Source: Candidatus Gastranaerophilales bacterium
GTDB taxonomy: Bacteria > Cyanobacteriota > Vampirovibrionia > Gastranaerophilales > Gastranaerophilaceae
Reading direction: 5' to 3'
NCBI GenBank assembly: GCA_944324425.1
Contig: CALUWE010000007.1
Span: 1-64,000 of the forward strand
Length of the DNA stretch: 64,000 nt
In this document: positions 54,386-62,840 of the stretch, one piece after another
Layout of the letters: every line of letters starts with the position of its first letter
How positions within the stretch are numbered: the first letter of the stretch is position 1
The notes under the pieces: model-generated
Databases searched by the model: none
What the model was told of the DNA's origin: nothing
What the model saw: only the letters and a program-made list of their open reading frames with translations
Program-made: the position numbers and the translations under genes

Positions 54386-54850
54386 TTATAATTTATTTGT
54401 GTCAAAACCTTCGATAAACGGGTCATACTCTTTATTTTTGGATGTTTGCGGCAATGGCGCATTTGAATAATCCTGAAAGATGCTTTTTTTAATTTTTTCA
54501 ATATAGGTTTTTAAAATTTCAATTTTTTCTTTTGTTTTTTCCATATTTAAAGGAACATATACTAGCTCTAAGGCATCTTTTTCAAGTCCCGCATCGTTTA
54601 ACAAACTGTAAACTTCTTCTTTTTGTTTTGCGGTCATGCATTCATTTTCTTTTTCCTGATACTTCGATCTCAATTTTTCTAACTCGGCTTTAGCTGTCTC
54701 TAATTCGTCTGCATCATCATTTTGGCTTTCTTTTTGATTTGAACCTTTTTTTTCGAGAAATTCTTTTTCGAGCTTTTCTCTAAATTCTTTCAAATCTTTT
54801 TCCGAATAAAGTTTTTCTTCTTCAGGTTTTTTGTTTTTGTTTTCTTCCAT
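54386..54850 (-). CDS. capsid scaffold-like protein
   Basis: 154 residues, almost fully charged coiled coil: an acidic-basic start, then AELEKLRSKYQEKENECMTAKQKEEVYSLL and a conserved-looking end (YDPFIEGFDTNKL). Position directly before the capsid and the composition fit DUF4355-like scaffolds. The scaffold is normally needed only to assemble closed heads. Confidence 0.75.
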   Translation of the reverse strand: MEENKNKKPEEEKLYSEKDLKEFREKLEKEFLEKKGSNQKESQNDDADELETAKAELEKLRSKYQEKENECMTAKQKEEVYSLLNDAGLEKDALELVYVPLNMEKTKEKIEILKTYIEKIKKSIFQDYSNAPLPQTSKNKEYDPFIEGFDTNKL

Positions 54851-54893
54851 TTACCTTTCCTTTCTTTTTGAAGTGCTCCACAACCTTCATAAT

Positions 54894-55076
54894 TCAATTA
54901 TAGGTGTTTGAAAAACGGGCATTTTTTGTGGGGTTCAAATGCTTGTTGCTATTGAGATACAGCTTAATTGCTTTGTTTATTATTTCATTCTTTGTAAGCT
55001 TTGTATTTTTTGAGGAATTTTCAAGCTCTGAATACGAAAAAGCAGGCAAAGAAACGTAAAAATTTACATATTCCAT
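54894..55076 (-). CDS. ribbon-helix-helix protein, possible operon regulator
   Basis: 60 residues. VNFYVSLPAFSYSELENSSKNTKLTKNEIINKAIKLYL has the strand-helix-helix layout of CopG/MetJ-type DNA-binding proteins. A strong GGAG site lies upstream. It is the first gene of the operon, and a 20-base inverted repeat lies just beyond its promoter. It could bind that repeat and control the particle genes; this is inference. Confidence 0.65.
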   Translation of the reverse strand: MEYVNFYVSLPAFSYSELENSSKNTKLTKNEIINKAIKLYLNSNKHLNPTKNARFSNTYN

Positions 55077-55110
55077 GCTCCATACTCCTTAGAAAGTCTA
55101 ACTCTGTTAA

Positions 55111-55138
55111 GCTATAATCTTATCTGACAATACTACAA
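55111..55138 (-). promoter_or_regulatory. promoter of the phage-like operon
   Basis: On the minus strand, TTGTAG (55138-55133), 16 bases, TATAGC (55116-55111), about 35 bases before the ribbon-helix-helix gene. The -10 is weak, suggesting activation or tight control. Confidence 0.45.
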
Positions 55139-55158
55139 CCGAATATTAACCAATTCGG
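55139..55158. promoter_or_regulatory. inverted-repeat operator candidate
   Basis: CCGAAT (55139-55144), ATTAACCA spacer, ATTCGG (55153-55158): a perfect 6-base palindrome with 8-base spacer immediately upstream of the operon's -35. Typical geometry for a dimeric regulator; the ribbon-helix-helix protein or a host factor could bind it. Confidence 0.5.
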
Positions 55159-55279
55159 TAATATAACAAAATGTCTTCTTTTTTGATTTTCAAAAAAAGC
55201 GCTAAAAATAAAGGAATTTGCTTTAGTTATCTCGGTTATTTGCACTACATTTTTTATATTAACAATTTGTAATAAAAGT

Positions 55280-55365
55280 TTGCAAAAAAAGCGAAATTGA
55301 TGTATATTATTATTGTTGTTAATGCTTCGGATAGTATGCGAATGGGTAGAAATACCCTTTTTTTT
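55280..55365 (+). ncRNA. candidate small RNA unit with own promoter and terminator
   Basis: TTGCAA (55280-55285), 17 bases, TATATT (55303-55308), then about 50 transcribed bases with GGATAGTA (55329-55336), and a GGGTA-GAAA-TACCC hairpin (55344-55357) followed by eight T. No ORF with a ribosome site. It resembles the leader at 42264-42362 in promoter, GGATAGTA and GGGT...ACCC hairpin. The stretch 55159-55279 holds nothing I recognise. Confidence 0.5.
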
Positions 55366-55395
55366 CCCTCGTTTTCGGATATATTTCTAGAAGCA

Positions 55396-55426
55396 ATAAA
55401 AAACCCGTGTATTTCTTATACACAGG
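55396..55426 (-). terminator. terminator of the RipA-like gene's stop side
   Basis: On the minus strand, CC-x-GTGTAT and its complement (55404-55412 with 55418-55426, one mismatch, loop TTCTT region) followed by TTTTTTATT. It ends the minus-strand gene 55453-55920. Confidence 0.75.
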
Positions 55427-55452
55427 CATTTTAAATTTTTATGCAGCCCTTT

Positions 55453-55920
55453 TTAAACTAAAGGAGCTGTTTTATAATTCATTGCAACATTTACGCATGA
55501 GCATATGAAAATTATTGTAAACACAATAAAAACAAGCCCTGCAAACCCTTTTTGAACATCGGCAAACATAATGTTTTTAGATTTTTTTAAGGCTTGAGTT
55601 TCTTTAAATTCTTTGTTATATGGTGCTTCGGGCAGCTTGGTTTCAAGATATTCCAAAACTTTTGAATATTTTACCTTAATTAAAAGCTGATATGAATCAA
55701 TATTGAGCCACCATAAAACAGAAACCGCAATGCCGAATGCGGCCGTTATTATAAGTTGAATTATGCCGGGGGAAAGGGCATAAAAAACATATGTCATTGC
55801 AAGTAAAACAAATGAAAATACAAAATAAAACCTATTGGTTGCAAAATGCCTGTTTATAAATTGTTCTTTGGCATCCGAATAAACTTTGTATTGTCCTAGT
55901 ATTATCTCTTTATCGTCCAT
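55453..55920 (-). CDS. RipA-like integral membrane protein
   Basis: 155 residues, three membrane segments: FYFVFSFVLLAMTYVFYAL, IIQLIITAAFGIAVSVLWWL and GLVFIVFTIIFICSCVNVAM. The stretch WLNIDSYQLLIKVKYSKVLEYLETKLP resembles the RipA family of octameric membrane proteins. Role unknown. It is a host-type gene and marks the upstream border of the phage-like region. AGGAGG-like GGAGGA site upstream. Confidence 0.7.
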   Translation of the reverse strand: MDDKEIILGQYKVYSDAKEQFINRHFATNRFYFVFSFVLLAMTYVFYALSPGIIQLIITAAFGIAVSVLWWLNIDSYQLLIKVKYSKVLEYLETKLPEAPYNKEFKETQALKKSKNIMFADVQKGFAGLVFIVFTIIFICSCVNVAMNYKTAPLV

Positions 55921-55993
55921 AAAATCCTCCGACTTTTTAGTAAACCATGGTTATGAAGGGCTTTTTTGCAAGCATTTTGCAAAAGCTCTTACC

Positions 55994-57595
55994 TTACACT
56001 TCAAATTTATCAACCATTGTGAAGTTTTCATTTTCACCGTAAATTGAAACAACATTTTTACCGTTTCTTTTTGAAAAATATAAAGCTTTATCTGCCGCAT
56101 CTATCATATCTTGAGCGGTAATTGCATCGTTCGGGAATTGACTTATACCCATTGAAACAGTTGTTGTAACAACCTTATCATCATTTGTATTAACTCTTAA
56201 ATTTGCAATGTTTTTTCTTAATCTTTCAGCTATTATGCTTGCACCTTGTTTTGTTGTTTCGGGAAGCAAAATTACAAACTCTTCGCCGCCGTATCTTGCG
56301 GCAACATCTATCTTTCTCACCGTTGTTAAAATTTGGTTGGAAACTTCTCTTAAAATTTGGTCTCCGACCAAGTGCCCGCAAGAGTCGTTAATTAATTTAA
56401 AATCGTCAATATCGAGCATAATAACGGACATATTATGCTTATATCTTGTGCAACGTCTTACTTCGTTTTCCAATAAGGTCATAAAATGCCTGTTTATATA
56501 AAGCTTTGTAAGACCGTCTTTTGTTGCAAGCTCATATAATTTTGCGTTGTCTATTGCAATGGCCGCTTGGTTTGCAAGGCTTGTCATAAATTCCAAATCT
56601 TTTTGGTTGAATAATAAATCGTGTTTTTTGTTCGAAATGTTAATAACACCGATTGCTTCGCCTTTTGTAATCAAAGGAACGCAAAGAAGCGATTGAACAT
56701 TGGCAGGAGAGCCTTTCGATACAAATCTTGGGTCATTTACGCCCAAATTCGTTATAATTGCTTTTCTTTCCAAAAATACGGTACCTGCAATGCCTTCGCC
56801 CACTTTAATTTTGGTACACTGAATAGTGCCGTTGTTTATGTTATCCTCAACCCTTTTATCGTTTAAGCCGTACACAACTTTAACCTGAAGGGTATTGGTT
56901 GAGTAATCATAAAGCATTAATGAACCTTTTTCGGCATTCAAAATGTCAATTGCTTTGGATAAGATAACCTGCAAAAGCCTTTTAAGGTCATCAATAAAGT
57001 TAACGGCCTGTGAAATGTTATAGAGAATTGAAACATTGTATAAAGATTGTTGAAGGTCTTCAATTTTTTTATTCTGCTCTTTTTGAAGCATTAATTTAAT
57101 CAGCATCGGCTCAATATATTCAAAAACCCTGTTTAAAAATCTTTCACATTCTTTAATTCTGTCATCTTGACTTTCGTTTCCCATAAAACAAAAGCAAACG
57201 GGGCAGTTATCATCGCGGTTAAAAAATGCTCTCATATACTGAATGTTAAGGTCGCTTAATCCGGTTTGGTCCCAAAAGCCGCCGTACATTTTTTTGTTTT
57301 CTTCTGTTTGAATTTTTACAAGTTTGTTGTCCGTCAAAATAGAAAACAAAGCTTCGTTTTCATACTCAAAATATTTGTCGCTAAAGGGCAATTGGTTTGT
57401 CGGAATATTTCTGAAAACATTTTTTTCCAGTGCGAAAAAGTAAATATGCTTGGTTCTCAAATAATCTGATAAAAAATTTGAAAGTTTGGACACCAAATCC
57501 TCAATGCTAATAGCGTTGCTTGCGATGGCGCTTATTTCAAACATTCGGTTTAATTCAACCAATGAATTTTCAATTGAGGATATCTTATCAGTCAT
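55994..57595 (-). CDS. GAF-domain diguanylate cyclase
   Basis: 533 residues. A degenerate GAF-like N-terminal region (about 15-170), a coiled-coil, then a clear GAF domain (about 190-345, GEGIAGTVFLERKAIITNLGVNDPRF and SLLCVPLITKGEAIGVINISNK). The GGDEF domain follows (about 365-520) with RYGGEEFVILLPET. The inhibitory I-site R-x-x-D (RKID) lies five residues before GGEEF, so product inhibition is likely. It makes cyclic di-GMP in response to a small ligand. No membrane helix, so cytoplasmic. Confidence 0.95.
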   Translation of the reverse strand: MTDKISSIENSLVELNRMFEISAIASNAISIEDLVSKLSNFLSDYLRTKHIYFFALEKNVFRNIPTNQLPFSDKYFEYENEALFSILTDNKLVKIQTEENKKMYGGFWDQTGLSDLNIQYMRAFFNRDDNCPVCFCFMGNESQDDRIKECERFLNRVFEYIEPMLIKLMLQKEQNKKIEDLQQSLYNVSILYNISQAVNFIDDLKRLLQVILSKAIDILNAEKGSLMLYDYSTNTLQVKVVYGLNDKRVEDNINNGTIQCTKIKVGEGIAGTVFLERKAIITNLGVNDPRFVSKGSPANVQSLLCVPLITKGEAIGVINISNKKHDLLFNQKDLEFMTSLANQAAIAIDNAKLYELATKDGLTKLYINRHFMTLLENEVRRCTRYKHNMSVIMLDIDDFKLINDSCGHLVGDQILREVSNQILTTVRKIDVAARYGGEEFVILLPETTKQGASIIAERLRKNIANLRVNTNDDKVVTTTVSMGISQFPNDAITAQDMIDAADKALYFSKRNGKNVVSIYGENENFTMVDKFEV

Positions 57596-57683
57596 TTGAA
57601 AAAAAATTTCCTAATTTTGCATTCTAAGTGTTATTATAAAGTAAGAATTAAATAATGACAACAAAATAAGCTACGCAATCTAT

Positions 57684-57950
57684 ATGAAAAAAAATATTTT
57701 AAGACAGTGCAGAGGGTGCAAAAATATTAAAAACAGAGAGGAAATGATAAAAATTACCCTTTTTGACAACTCTCTTTTTATAAACCCAAATTCAAAAACC
57801 ACGGGCAGAAGCGTTTATGTCTGCAAAAATGCTGCTTGTATAAACAACTTCATTAAAAACAAAGGAATAAAAAGGGGTCTAAAATTCAATAACGGCGAAA
57901 TTATAAAGGAAACCGAAGAAAACCTTAAAAAAATTTTAAATTCGCCCTAA
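57684..57950 (+). CDS. YlxR-family RNA-binding protein
   Basis: 88 residues. RQCRGCKNIKNREEMIKI and GRSVYVCKNAACINNFIKNKGIKRGLK are the DUF448/YlxR signature with its CxGC and Cys pairs. YlxR usually sits between nusA and infB; here it precedes glyS. It may bind RNA or affect RNase P. The start follows no strong ribosome site. Confidence 0.88.
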   Translation: MKKNILRQCRGCKNIKNREEMIKITLFDNSLFINPNSKTTGRSVYVCKNAACINNFIKNKGIKRGLKFNNGEIIKETEENLKKILNSP

Positions 57951-57997
57951 AATAACCTTTTTTTGTTACAATAAATTTGTAATAGAATGGAAATAAT

Positions 57998-60067
57998 ATG
58001 GAAAACAATTTTTTACTGGAAATTTTAGTTCAAGAGCTGCCTTATCAGTTCATACCGAATGCAGAAAATCAGCTTGTTGATATTTTTACAAAACTTTTAA
58101 ATGAAAATAAGTTAAATTTTAACAATATAAAAACTTATGCCACGCCAAGAAGGCTTGCGCTTTTAATTGAAGGGCTTCAATTAAACCAAGAAGATATTGT
58201 AAAAGATGTTAAAGGCCCTATTTTAAATATTGCACTTGATGAAAGCGGCAATTTTTCACCTGCTGCCTTAGGGTTTGCCAAGAAAAACGGCGTGGCTTCA
58301 GACGCACTGTATAAAAAAGATAATTACATTTGGGCTAAAGTTGAACAAAAAGGAAAAACAGCAAAAGAAATTTTGGAAGAAAATATTGCGCCGTCTATTA
58401 TGAAGCTTCAAGGTGCACATTTTATGAGATGGGGTTATTTTGAAGCCAAATTTTCAAGACCGATTGAAAACATTGTTGCAATTTTGAATAACGAAGTTTT
58501 AAATGTTGAAATTTTTGATAAAAAAGCAACAAATAAAACAAAAGGCCATAGGTTCTCTAAAGTTCAAGAAGTTGAGATAACAAGCCCTAAAAGTTACGTT
58601 GAAATTTTAAAAACGGCAAACGTATATGCAGACCCGATTGAAAGAAAACAGCTTATTGTTGATTTGGCAACAAAAAAAGCCGAAGAAGTTAATTGCACAA
58701 TTGATTTTTCAAAATTGGATGATTTGTTGGATGAAGTTACTTATATAACAGAATACCCGATTCCTGTTGTTTGTACATTTAAAGAAGAATATCTTCAAAT
58801 TCCGGATATTGTAACCGTTACCGTTATGTCAAAACATCAAAGATATTTTCCTTTGTACGAAAAAACGGGAAAACTTTCAAACAAATTTATTACAATGGCA
58901 AATTTTGTGGGGGTTGATGAAGAATCCTTTGATAACATTAAAAAAGGCAATCAAAGGGTAATTTCCGCCCGTCTTGAAGATGGTAAATTCTTCTATGATG
59001 AAGATATAAAAACCCCTTTAATTGAAAAGCTGCCGGCTCTTAAAGGGATGACCTTCCAAAGAGGGCTTGGAACATTATTTGACAAAACCGAAAGAATTGA
59101 AAAACTTTCTTCTTTTATAGCGGATGAACTTAATATAGCTGATAAAACAGATATTTTAAGAGCGGCAAAACTTTCAAAAGCAGACCTTTCAACCAAACTT
59201 GTTTTTGAATTTACCGAGCTACAAGGTTTTATCGGTGAAAATTATGCTCTTAAATCAAATGAAAAAGAAAATGTTGCACTTGCAATTAAGGAACACTATT
59301 TCCCCCTGAGTTCAAATTCAGAACTTCCCTCAAAAATTGAAGGTCAAATTGTTTCAATAGCAGATAAAATTGATACAGTTGTTGCCGTGTTTTTATCAAC
59401 ACAGGGCGACAAGAAGAAAAAACGCCCGACAGGCTCAAATGACCCGCTTGCAGTAAGGCGCGCAATTATCGGCGTTTTAAAAACAGTTATCAATTTTAAT
59501 TTAAAACTCGATTTAGAAAAAGTTATCCAATATTCAACAGATTTAATTTCAAAAGAATTCGACATAAAAGTTGACGATGTTACATTTGATGAAATTCTAA
59601 CTTTTATGTACGGCAGGCTTGATGTTTTATATGAAAAGGCATTCAGCTATGATGCTCTCGCATCTTGCGAAAAAATGCAGCCGTTTAAAGATTTGAATGA
59701 GTGGTTAAAAAGGGTTGAAGCGGTTAATAATTTTGTTAACTCAAAAGACTCGGTTAAAATTTTTGAAACAATAAACAGAGTTTTAAAAATTACTTCAGGC
59801 AACAAAATTGAAGGCAAGGTTGATGAGAGCCTGTTTGTTTTGCCTGAGGAGAAAGCTTTGTATAACGTAATTTCAACTTCGCCCGAAATAACTTATCAAA
59901 GTATAGGTGAAATTGAAAGGTTTATTGAACCTTTGAATAAATTCTTTGACAAAGTTCTTGTAATGGACAAAGATGAAAAAATTAAAAACAACAGATTGAA
60001 TTTATTAAATATTTTGGCTGAAAAATTCAATTCCGTTTGTGATTTTTCAAAAATTTCAACAAAATAA
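57998..60067 (+). CDS. glyS: glycyl-tRNA synthetase beta subunit
   Basis: 689 residues. LLEILVQELPYQFIPNAENQL is the GlyS start, YATPRRLALLIEGL and GDKKKKRPTGSNDPLAVRR are landmark motifs; the C-terminal DALR anticodon domain ends the protein. It binds tRNA-Gly for the alpha subunit (glyQ), which is not in the window. GGAA lies before the ATG. Confidence 0.96.
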   Translation: MENNFLLEILVQELPYQFIPNAENQLVDIFTKLLNENKLNFNNIKTYATPRRLALLIEGLQLNQEDIVKDVKGPILNIALDESGNFSPAALGFAKKNGVASDALYKKDNYIWAKVEQKGKTAKEILEENIAPSIMKLQGAHFMRWGYFEAKFSRPIENIVAILNNEVLNVEIFDKKATNKTKGHRFSKVQEVEITSPKSYVEILKTANVYADPIERKQLIVDLATKKAEEVNCTIDFSKLDDLLDEVTYITEYPIPVVCTFKEEYLQIPDIVTVTVMSKHQRYFPLYEKTGKLSNKFITMANFVGVDEESFDNIKKGNQRVISARLEDGKFFYDEDIKTPLIEKLPALKGMTFQRGLGTLFDKTERIEKLSSFIADELNIADKTDILRAAKLSKADLSTKLVFEFTELQGFIGENYALKSNEKENVALAIKEHYFPLSSNSELPSKIEGQIVSIADKIDTVVAVFLSTQGDKKKKRPTGSNDPLAVRRAIIGVLKTVINFNLKLDLEKVIQYSTDLISKEFDIKVDDVTFDEILTFMYGRLDVLYEKAFSYDALASCEKMQPFKDLNEWLKRVEAVNNFVNSKDSVKIFETINRVLKITSGNKIEGKVDESLFVLPEEKALYNVISTSPEITYQSIGEIERFIEPLNKFFDKVLVMDKDEKIKNNRLNLLNILAEKFNSVCDFSKISTK

Positions 60068-60078
60068 GGGGCCGATTA

Positions 60079-61200
60079 ATGAACATTCTTTTTGTTACCG
60101 ATTTGTGTCCGATAACTGAAAAAGAATGCGGGCTTCCCTTAACTTTGCTGAATTTTATTCTTGATTTTAAAGCCTTGGGGCACAATGTTACCCTATTAAG
60201 GCCAAATGTTATTCCCAATATTCTAATCAGAAAAAGAAAAATTTTACCCGATGGCGAATATGAATTTCAAGGAGTAAAATGTATTAACAAAAATTTTTTT
60301 ACTCCGTTTTTTAGCCAAAATCAATTTAAATTTTTAAAAAACAAGGATTTTGATGTAATTTTATCTCATATGCCATCAGGAATTTTAGCTGCAAGAAAAA
60401 TTTCAAAACTTTTAAAAATTCCGTATTTTGCATCGGTTCATTCAAGTGACATTGAAGTTTTAAAAAACCCTGTTTATTCTTTTTTATGGTATAGCATAAA
60501 AAAGGCATACAATGAGGCAAAATTGGTTTTGCCAAGGTCATATTGGCTAAAAGATGAAATAGAAAAAATAATCCCTGAAATAAAAAATAAAACCTATATA
60601 ATTCCATCCGGCATTGAAGAACAATTTTATATAGAAAGAGAAAAAATTTTTGAAAAATCTCAAGGAATTTTATTTCCGCCCCTAAAAATTTTTGCCGCAG
60701 GCAGTTTTATTAAAAGAAAAAATTTTAAAAATTTAATACAGGCAATTTCAAATTTTGACGATGTTGAATTAATTATTGCAGGCGACGGCAAAGAAAAAAA
60801 TCATCTTTTAAACCTGACAAAAAAATTTAAGCTTCAAAAAAGGATATTTTTTACGGGGAAAAGAAAAAGAAAAGATATTTTGGAACTTATGGAAAAAAAC
60901 CCTGTTTTTATTTTGCCTTCAATAAAAGAAACATTCGGTATGGTTTATCTTGAGGCTATGGCAAAAGGATGTATTGTTGTTTGTTCGAAAAATTCAGGCA
61001 TGGCCGGGTTTATTGAAGATTCCGTTAACGGCTTTTTGATTGAACCTTCTGTTAGTGGCATAACAGCGGTTATAGAAAAAATAAAAAACTTTAAAAACCC
61101 TGAATGCCTTATGAACAAAGCGCTTGATACCGCATTTTCCATGGAAAGAATAAAAATGTCAGAAAATTATATTAACATAATTCAAAATATTCTTGTTTAA
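60079..61200 (+). CDS. glycosyltransferase family 4 protein
   Basis: 373 residues, GT-B fold. An N-terminal acceptor domain starts NILFVTDLCPITEKECGLP. The donor domain carries IFAAGSFIKRKNFKNLIQAI, ELIIAGDGKEKNHL and the E-x7-E motif ETFGMVYLEAMAKGCIVV. It would add a sugar from a nucleotide donor to a glycolipid or polysaccharide; the substrate is unknown. It starts 12 bases after glyS with GGGGCCG upstream. Confidence 0.92.
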   Translation: MNILFVTDLCPITEKECGLPLTLLNFILDFKALGHNVTLLRPNVIPNILIRKRKILPDGEYEFQGVKCINKNFFTPFFSQNQFKFLKNKDFDVILSHMPSGILAARKISKLLKIPYFASVHSSDIEVLKNPVYSFLWYSIKKAYNEAKLVLPRSYWLKDEIEKIIPEIKNKTYIIPSGIEEQFYIEREKIFEKSQGILFPPLKIFAAGSFIKRKNFKNLIQAISNFDDVELIIAGDGKEKNHLLNLTKKFKLQKRIFFTGKRKRKDILELMEKNPVFILPSIKETFGMVYLEAMAKGCIVVCSKNSGMAGFIEDSVNGFLIEPSVSGITAVIEKIKNFKNPECLMNKALDTAFSMERIKMSENYINIIQNILV

Positions 61201-61208
61201 GATATAAT
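61181..61208 (+). promoter_or_regulatory. nusB promoter
   Basis: TTCAAA (61181-61186), 16 bases, TATAAT (61203-61208), about 34 bases before the nusB ATG, overlapping the end of the glycosyltransferase gene. Confidence 0.5.
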
Positions 61209-61241
61209 CAAATAAAAACGAAAATTATAAGGAATAAAAAA

Positions 61242-61895
61242 ATGCAAGCAAGACGTGCTTCAAGAGAATTGGCTTTAATATTGTTTTCTCAACTGGGAAA
61301 AGACTTACATAAATACAATAACGGCGATTTTAAAGATATTGTGTTAAATTCGGTAAGAACTTTGATTGGCAACTCTCAGGATGAATTGCAAGTTGTAACA
61401 AGCGAGTTGACAGAAATTAAAGCTTATATAGAAGAATATGAAAATAATCATAAAGATAATCTTGAAAGGCCATTAGATGCGGTTAATATACCGGTTAAAC
61501 TGCCTATGACGGATGATATGATGAATAAAATCGATACACTTTTGTCATCTGCCGAAAAAACAATATCAGCACTTGAAGTTGCAGAATTAAGTATCCTATC
61601 CGACAGAAATGAAGTAAAAAGATACGTTGAGCAAATTTTTAAAGTTTATAAAGAAAAGAATGAAGAAATTGATGAAATTATTAAAAATAATGCAATAGGT
61701 TGGGATATAAACAGATTATTTAAAATTGATAAAGATATTCTGAGAATTGCAATAGCAGAACTTGTTTACATTAAAGACGCACCCGTCAAAGTCGTTATAG
61801 ATGAAGCATTGGAGCTTGCTAAAAAATATTCCACCGATGATTCGCCTTCATTTATAAACGGAATTTTGGCAAAAGTAGTTGAATCTTATGTTTAA
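61242..61895 (+). CDS. nusB: transcription antitermination factor NusB
   Basis: 217 residues. The NusB start is RRASRELALILFSQLGKDL and the C-terminal core reads NRLFKIDKDILRIAIAELVYIKDAPVKVVIDEALELAKKYSTDDSPSFINGIL (shown here in parts: DKDILRIAIAEL, INGILAKV). It is longer than the ~140-residue family average, owing to an insert of about 70 residues in the first half, as in some cyanobacteria. With NusE it supports rRNA antitermination. TAAGGAAT ribosome site. Confidence 0.93.
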   Translation: MQARRASRELALILFSQLGKDLHKYNNGDFKDIVLNSVRTLIGNSQDELQVVTSELTEIKAYIEEYENNHKDNLERPLDAVNIPVKLPMTDDMMNKIDTLLSSAEKTISALEVAELSILSDRNEVKRYVEQIFKVYKEKNEEIDEIIKNNAIGWDINRLFKIDKDILRIAIAELVYIKDAPVKVVIDEALELAKKYSTDDSPSFINGILAKVVESYV

Positions 61896-62838
61896 TTTTT
61901 TCAAGAAAAATGAGCCTGTGCAAAACAAAGAAGCGGAAAATAAAACCGCTTTTCAAACATTTAAAGACGCAGTTTCAAAAACATCTGACGCCCTTGTTTC
62001 GAACATTTTAAACATAGTTTCAAACAATGAAAAACTTGACGAATTTGCGCTTGATGATATTGAAACTCAGCTTATAAAAGCAGATTTGGGCGTCGATTTA
62101 GCAGTTTCGATTGTCGAAAAAATCAAAGAAAATGATATTAAATCAAACAATATAAAAGAATTCTTAAAATCTGAATTTGAAAATATTCTGAATTCGGCAG
62201 GTTCAAACGTTCTTAATTTTTTGCCCGATAAATTAAACATTTATTTTGTGGCAGGTGTGAACGGGGCAGGTAAAACAACCTTGATCGGAAAACTTGCCCG
62301 CAAATTTAAAATTGAAGGAAACAAAGTTTTATTGGCTGCAGGCGATACATTCAGAGCGGCTGCGGAAGAACAGCTTGACATTTGGTCAAAAAGAGCGGAT
62401 GTCGACATTGTGAGAGAAGATAAAGCGGATTCTGCATCCGTTGTTTACAGAGCAATAGAAAAAGCTCAAAATGAAGGCTACAACGTTCTTATAATAGATA
62501 CTGCGGGCAGACTGCAAAATAAATTCAATTTAATTGAAGAACTCAAAAAAATCAAAAACGTAATTGTTAAAAAGGCGCCGGATGCCGTTTTAGAAAGCAT
62601 TTTGGTATTGGATGCCAATTTGGGGCAAAACGGTTTAAGCCAAGCAAAAGTTTTTAAAGAAGCAATAGAATTAACTGCATGTGCGCTTACAAAGCTTGAC
62701 GGTTCATCTAAAGGCGGAGTCATTTTTTCCATAGCAAAGGAATATAGTATTCCTGTTAAATTGGTTGGCATAGGTGAAAAAATAGAAGATCTTAAAGATT
62801 TTAATAAAGACGAATTTATAAAAGCAATTTTTAATTAA
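61888..62838 (+). CDS. ftsY: signal recognition particle receptor FtsY
   Basis: 316 residues from the ATG at 61888, which overlaps nusB by 8 bases; a TTG three codons earlier is less likely. MFNFFKK forms a membrane-targeting start, with almost no acidic A domain. The NG GTPase shows GVNGAGKTTLIGKLA, DTFRAAAEEQL, DTAGR and TKLDGSSKGG. It docks ribosome-SRP complexes at the membrane. Confidence 0.96.
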   Translation: MFNFFKKNEPVQNKEAENKTAFQTFKDAVSKTSDALVSNILNIVSNNEKLDEFALDDIETQLIKADLGVDLAVSIVEKIKENDIKSNNIKEFLKSEFENILNSAGSNVLNFLPDKLNIYFVAGVNGAGKTTLIGKLARKFKIEGNKVLLAAGDTFRAAAEEQLDIWSKRADVDIVREDKADSASVVYRAIEKAQNEGYNVLIIDTAGRLQNKFNLIEELKKIKNVIVKKAPDAVLESILVLDANLGQNGLSQAKVFKEAIELTACALTKLDGSSKGGVIFSIAKEYSIPVKLVGIGEKIEDLKDFNKDEFIKAIFN

Positions 62839-62840
62839 AA

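Larger units (their letters stand above)
42939..55158 (-). mobile_element. prophage-derived contractile particle locus without packaging genes
   Basis: A single minus-strand run of about 20 genes with short gaps or overlaps. Gene order matches the PBSX-type contractile phages of Firmicutes from the scaffold/capsid gene to the lysis genes. No terminase, portal, head protease, integrase, repressor of CI type or replication gene is present. No frameshift or nonsense damage was seen apart from the programmed site in the tail chaperone. Host genes begin within 400 bases on one side and directly on the other. No clear att repeat was found. It could be a domesticated particle, a gene-transfer-agent-like element with packaging genes elsewhere, or a decaying prophage. 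Confidence 0.85.

Noticed and set aside
55322-55390. 22-codon ORF starting at the ATGCTTCGG in the small-RNA unit
   Set aside because: No ribosome site, and it runs through the terminator hairpin.
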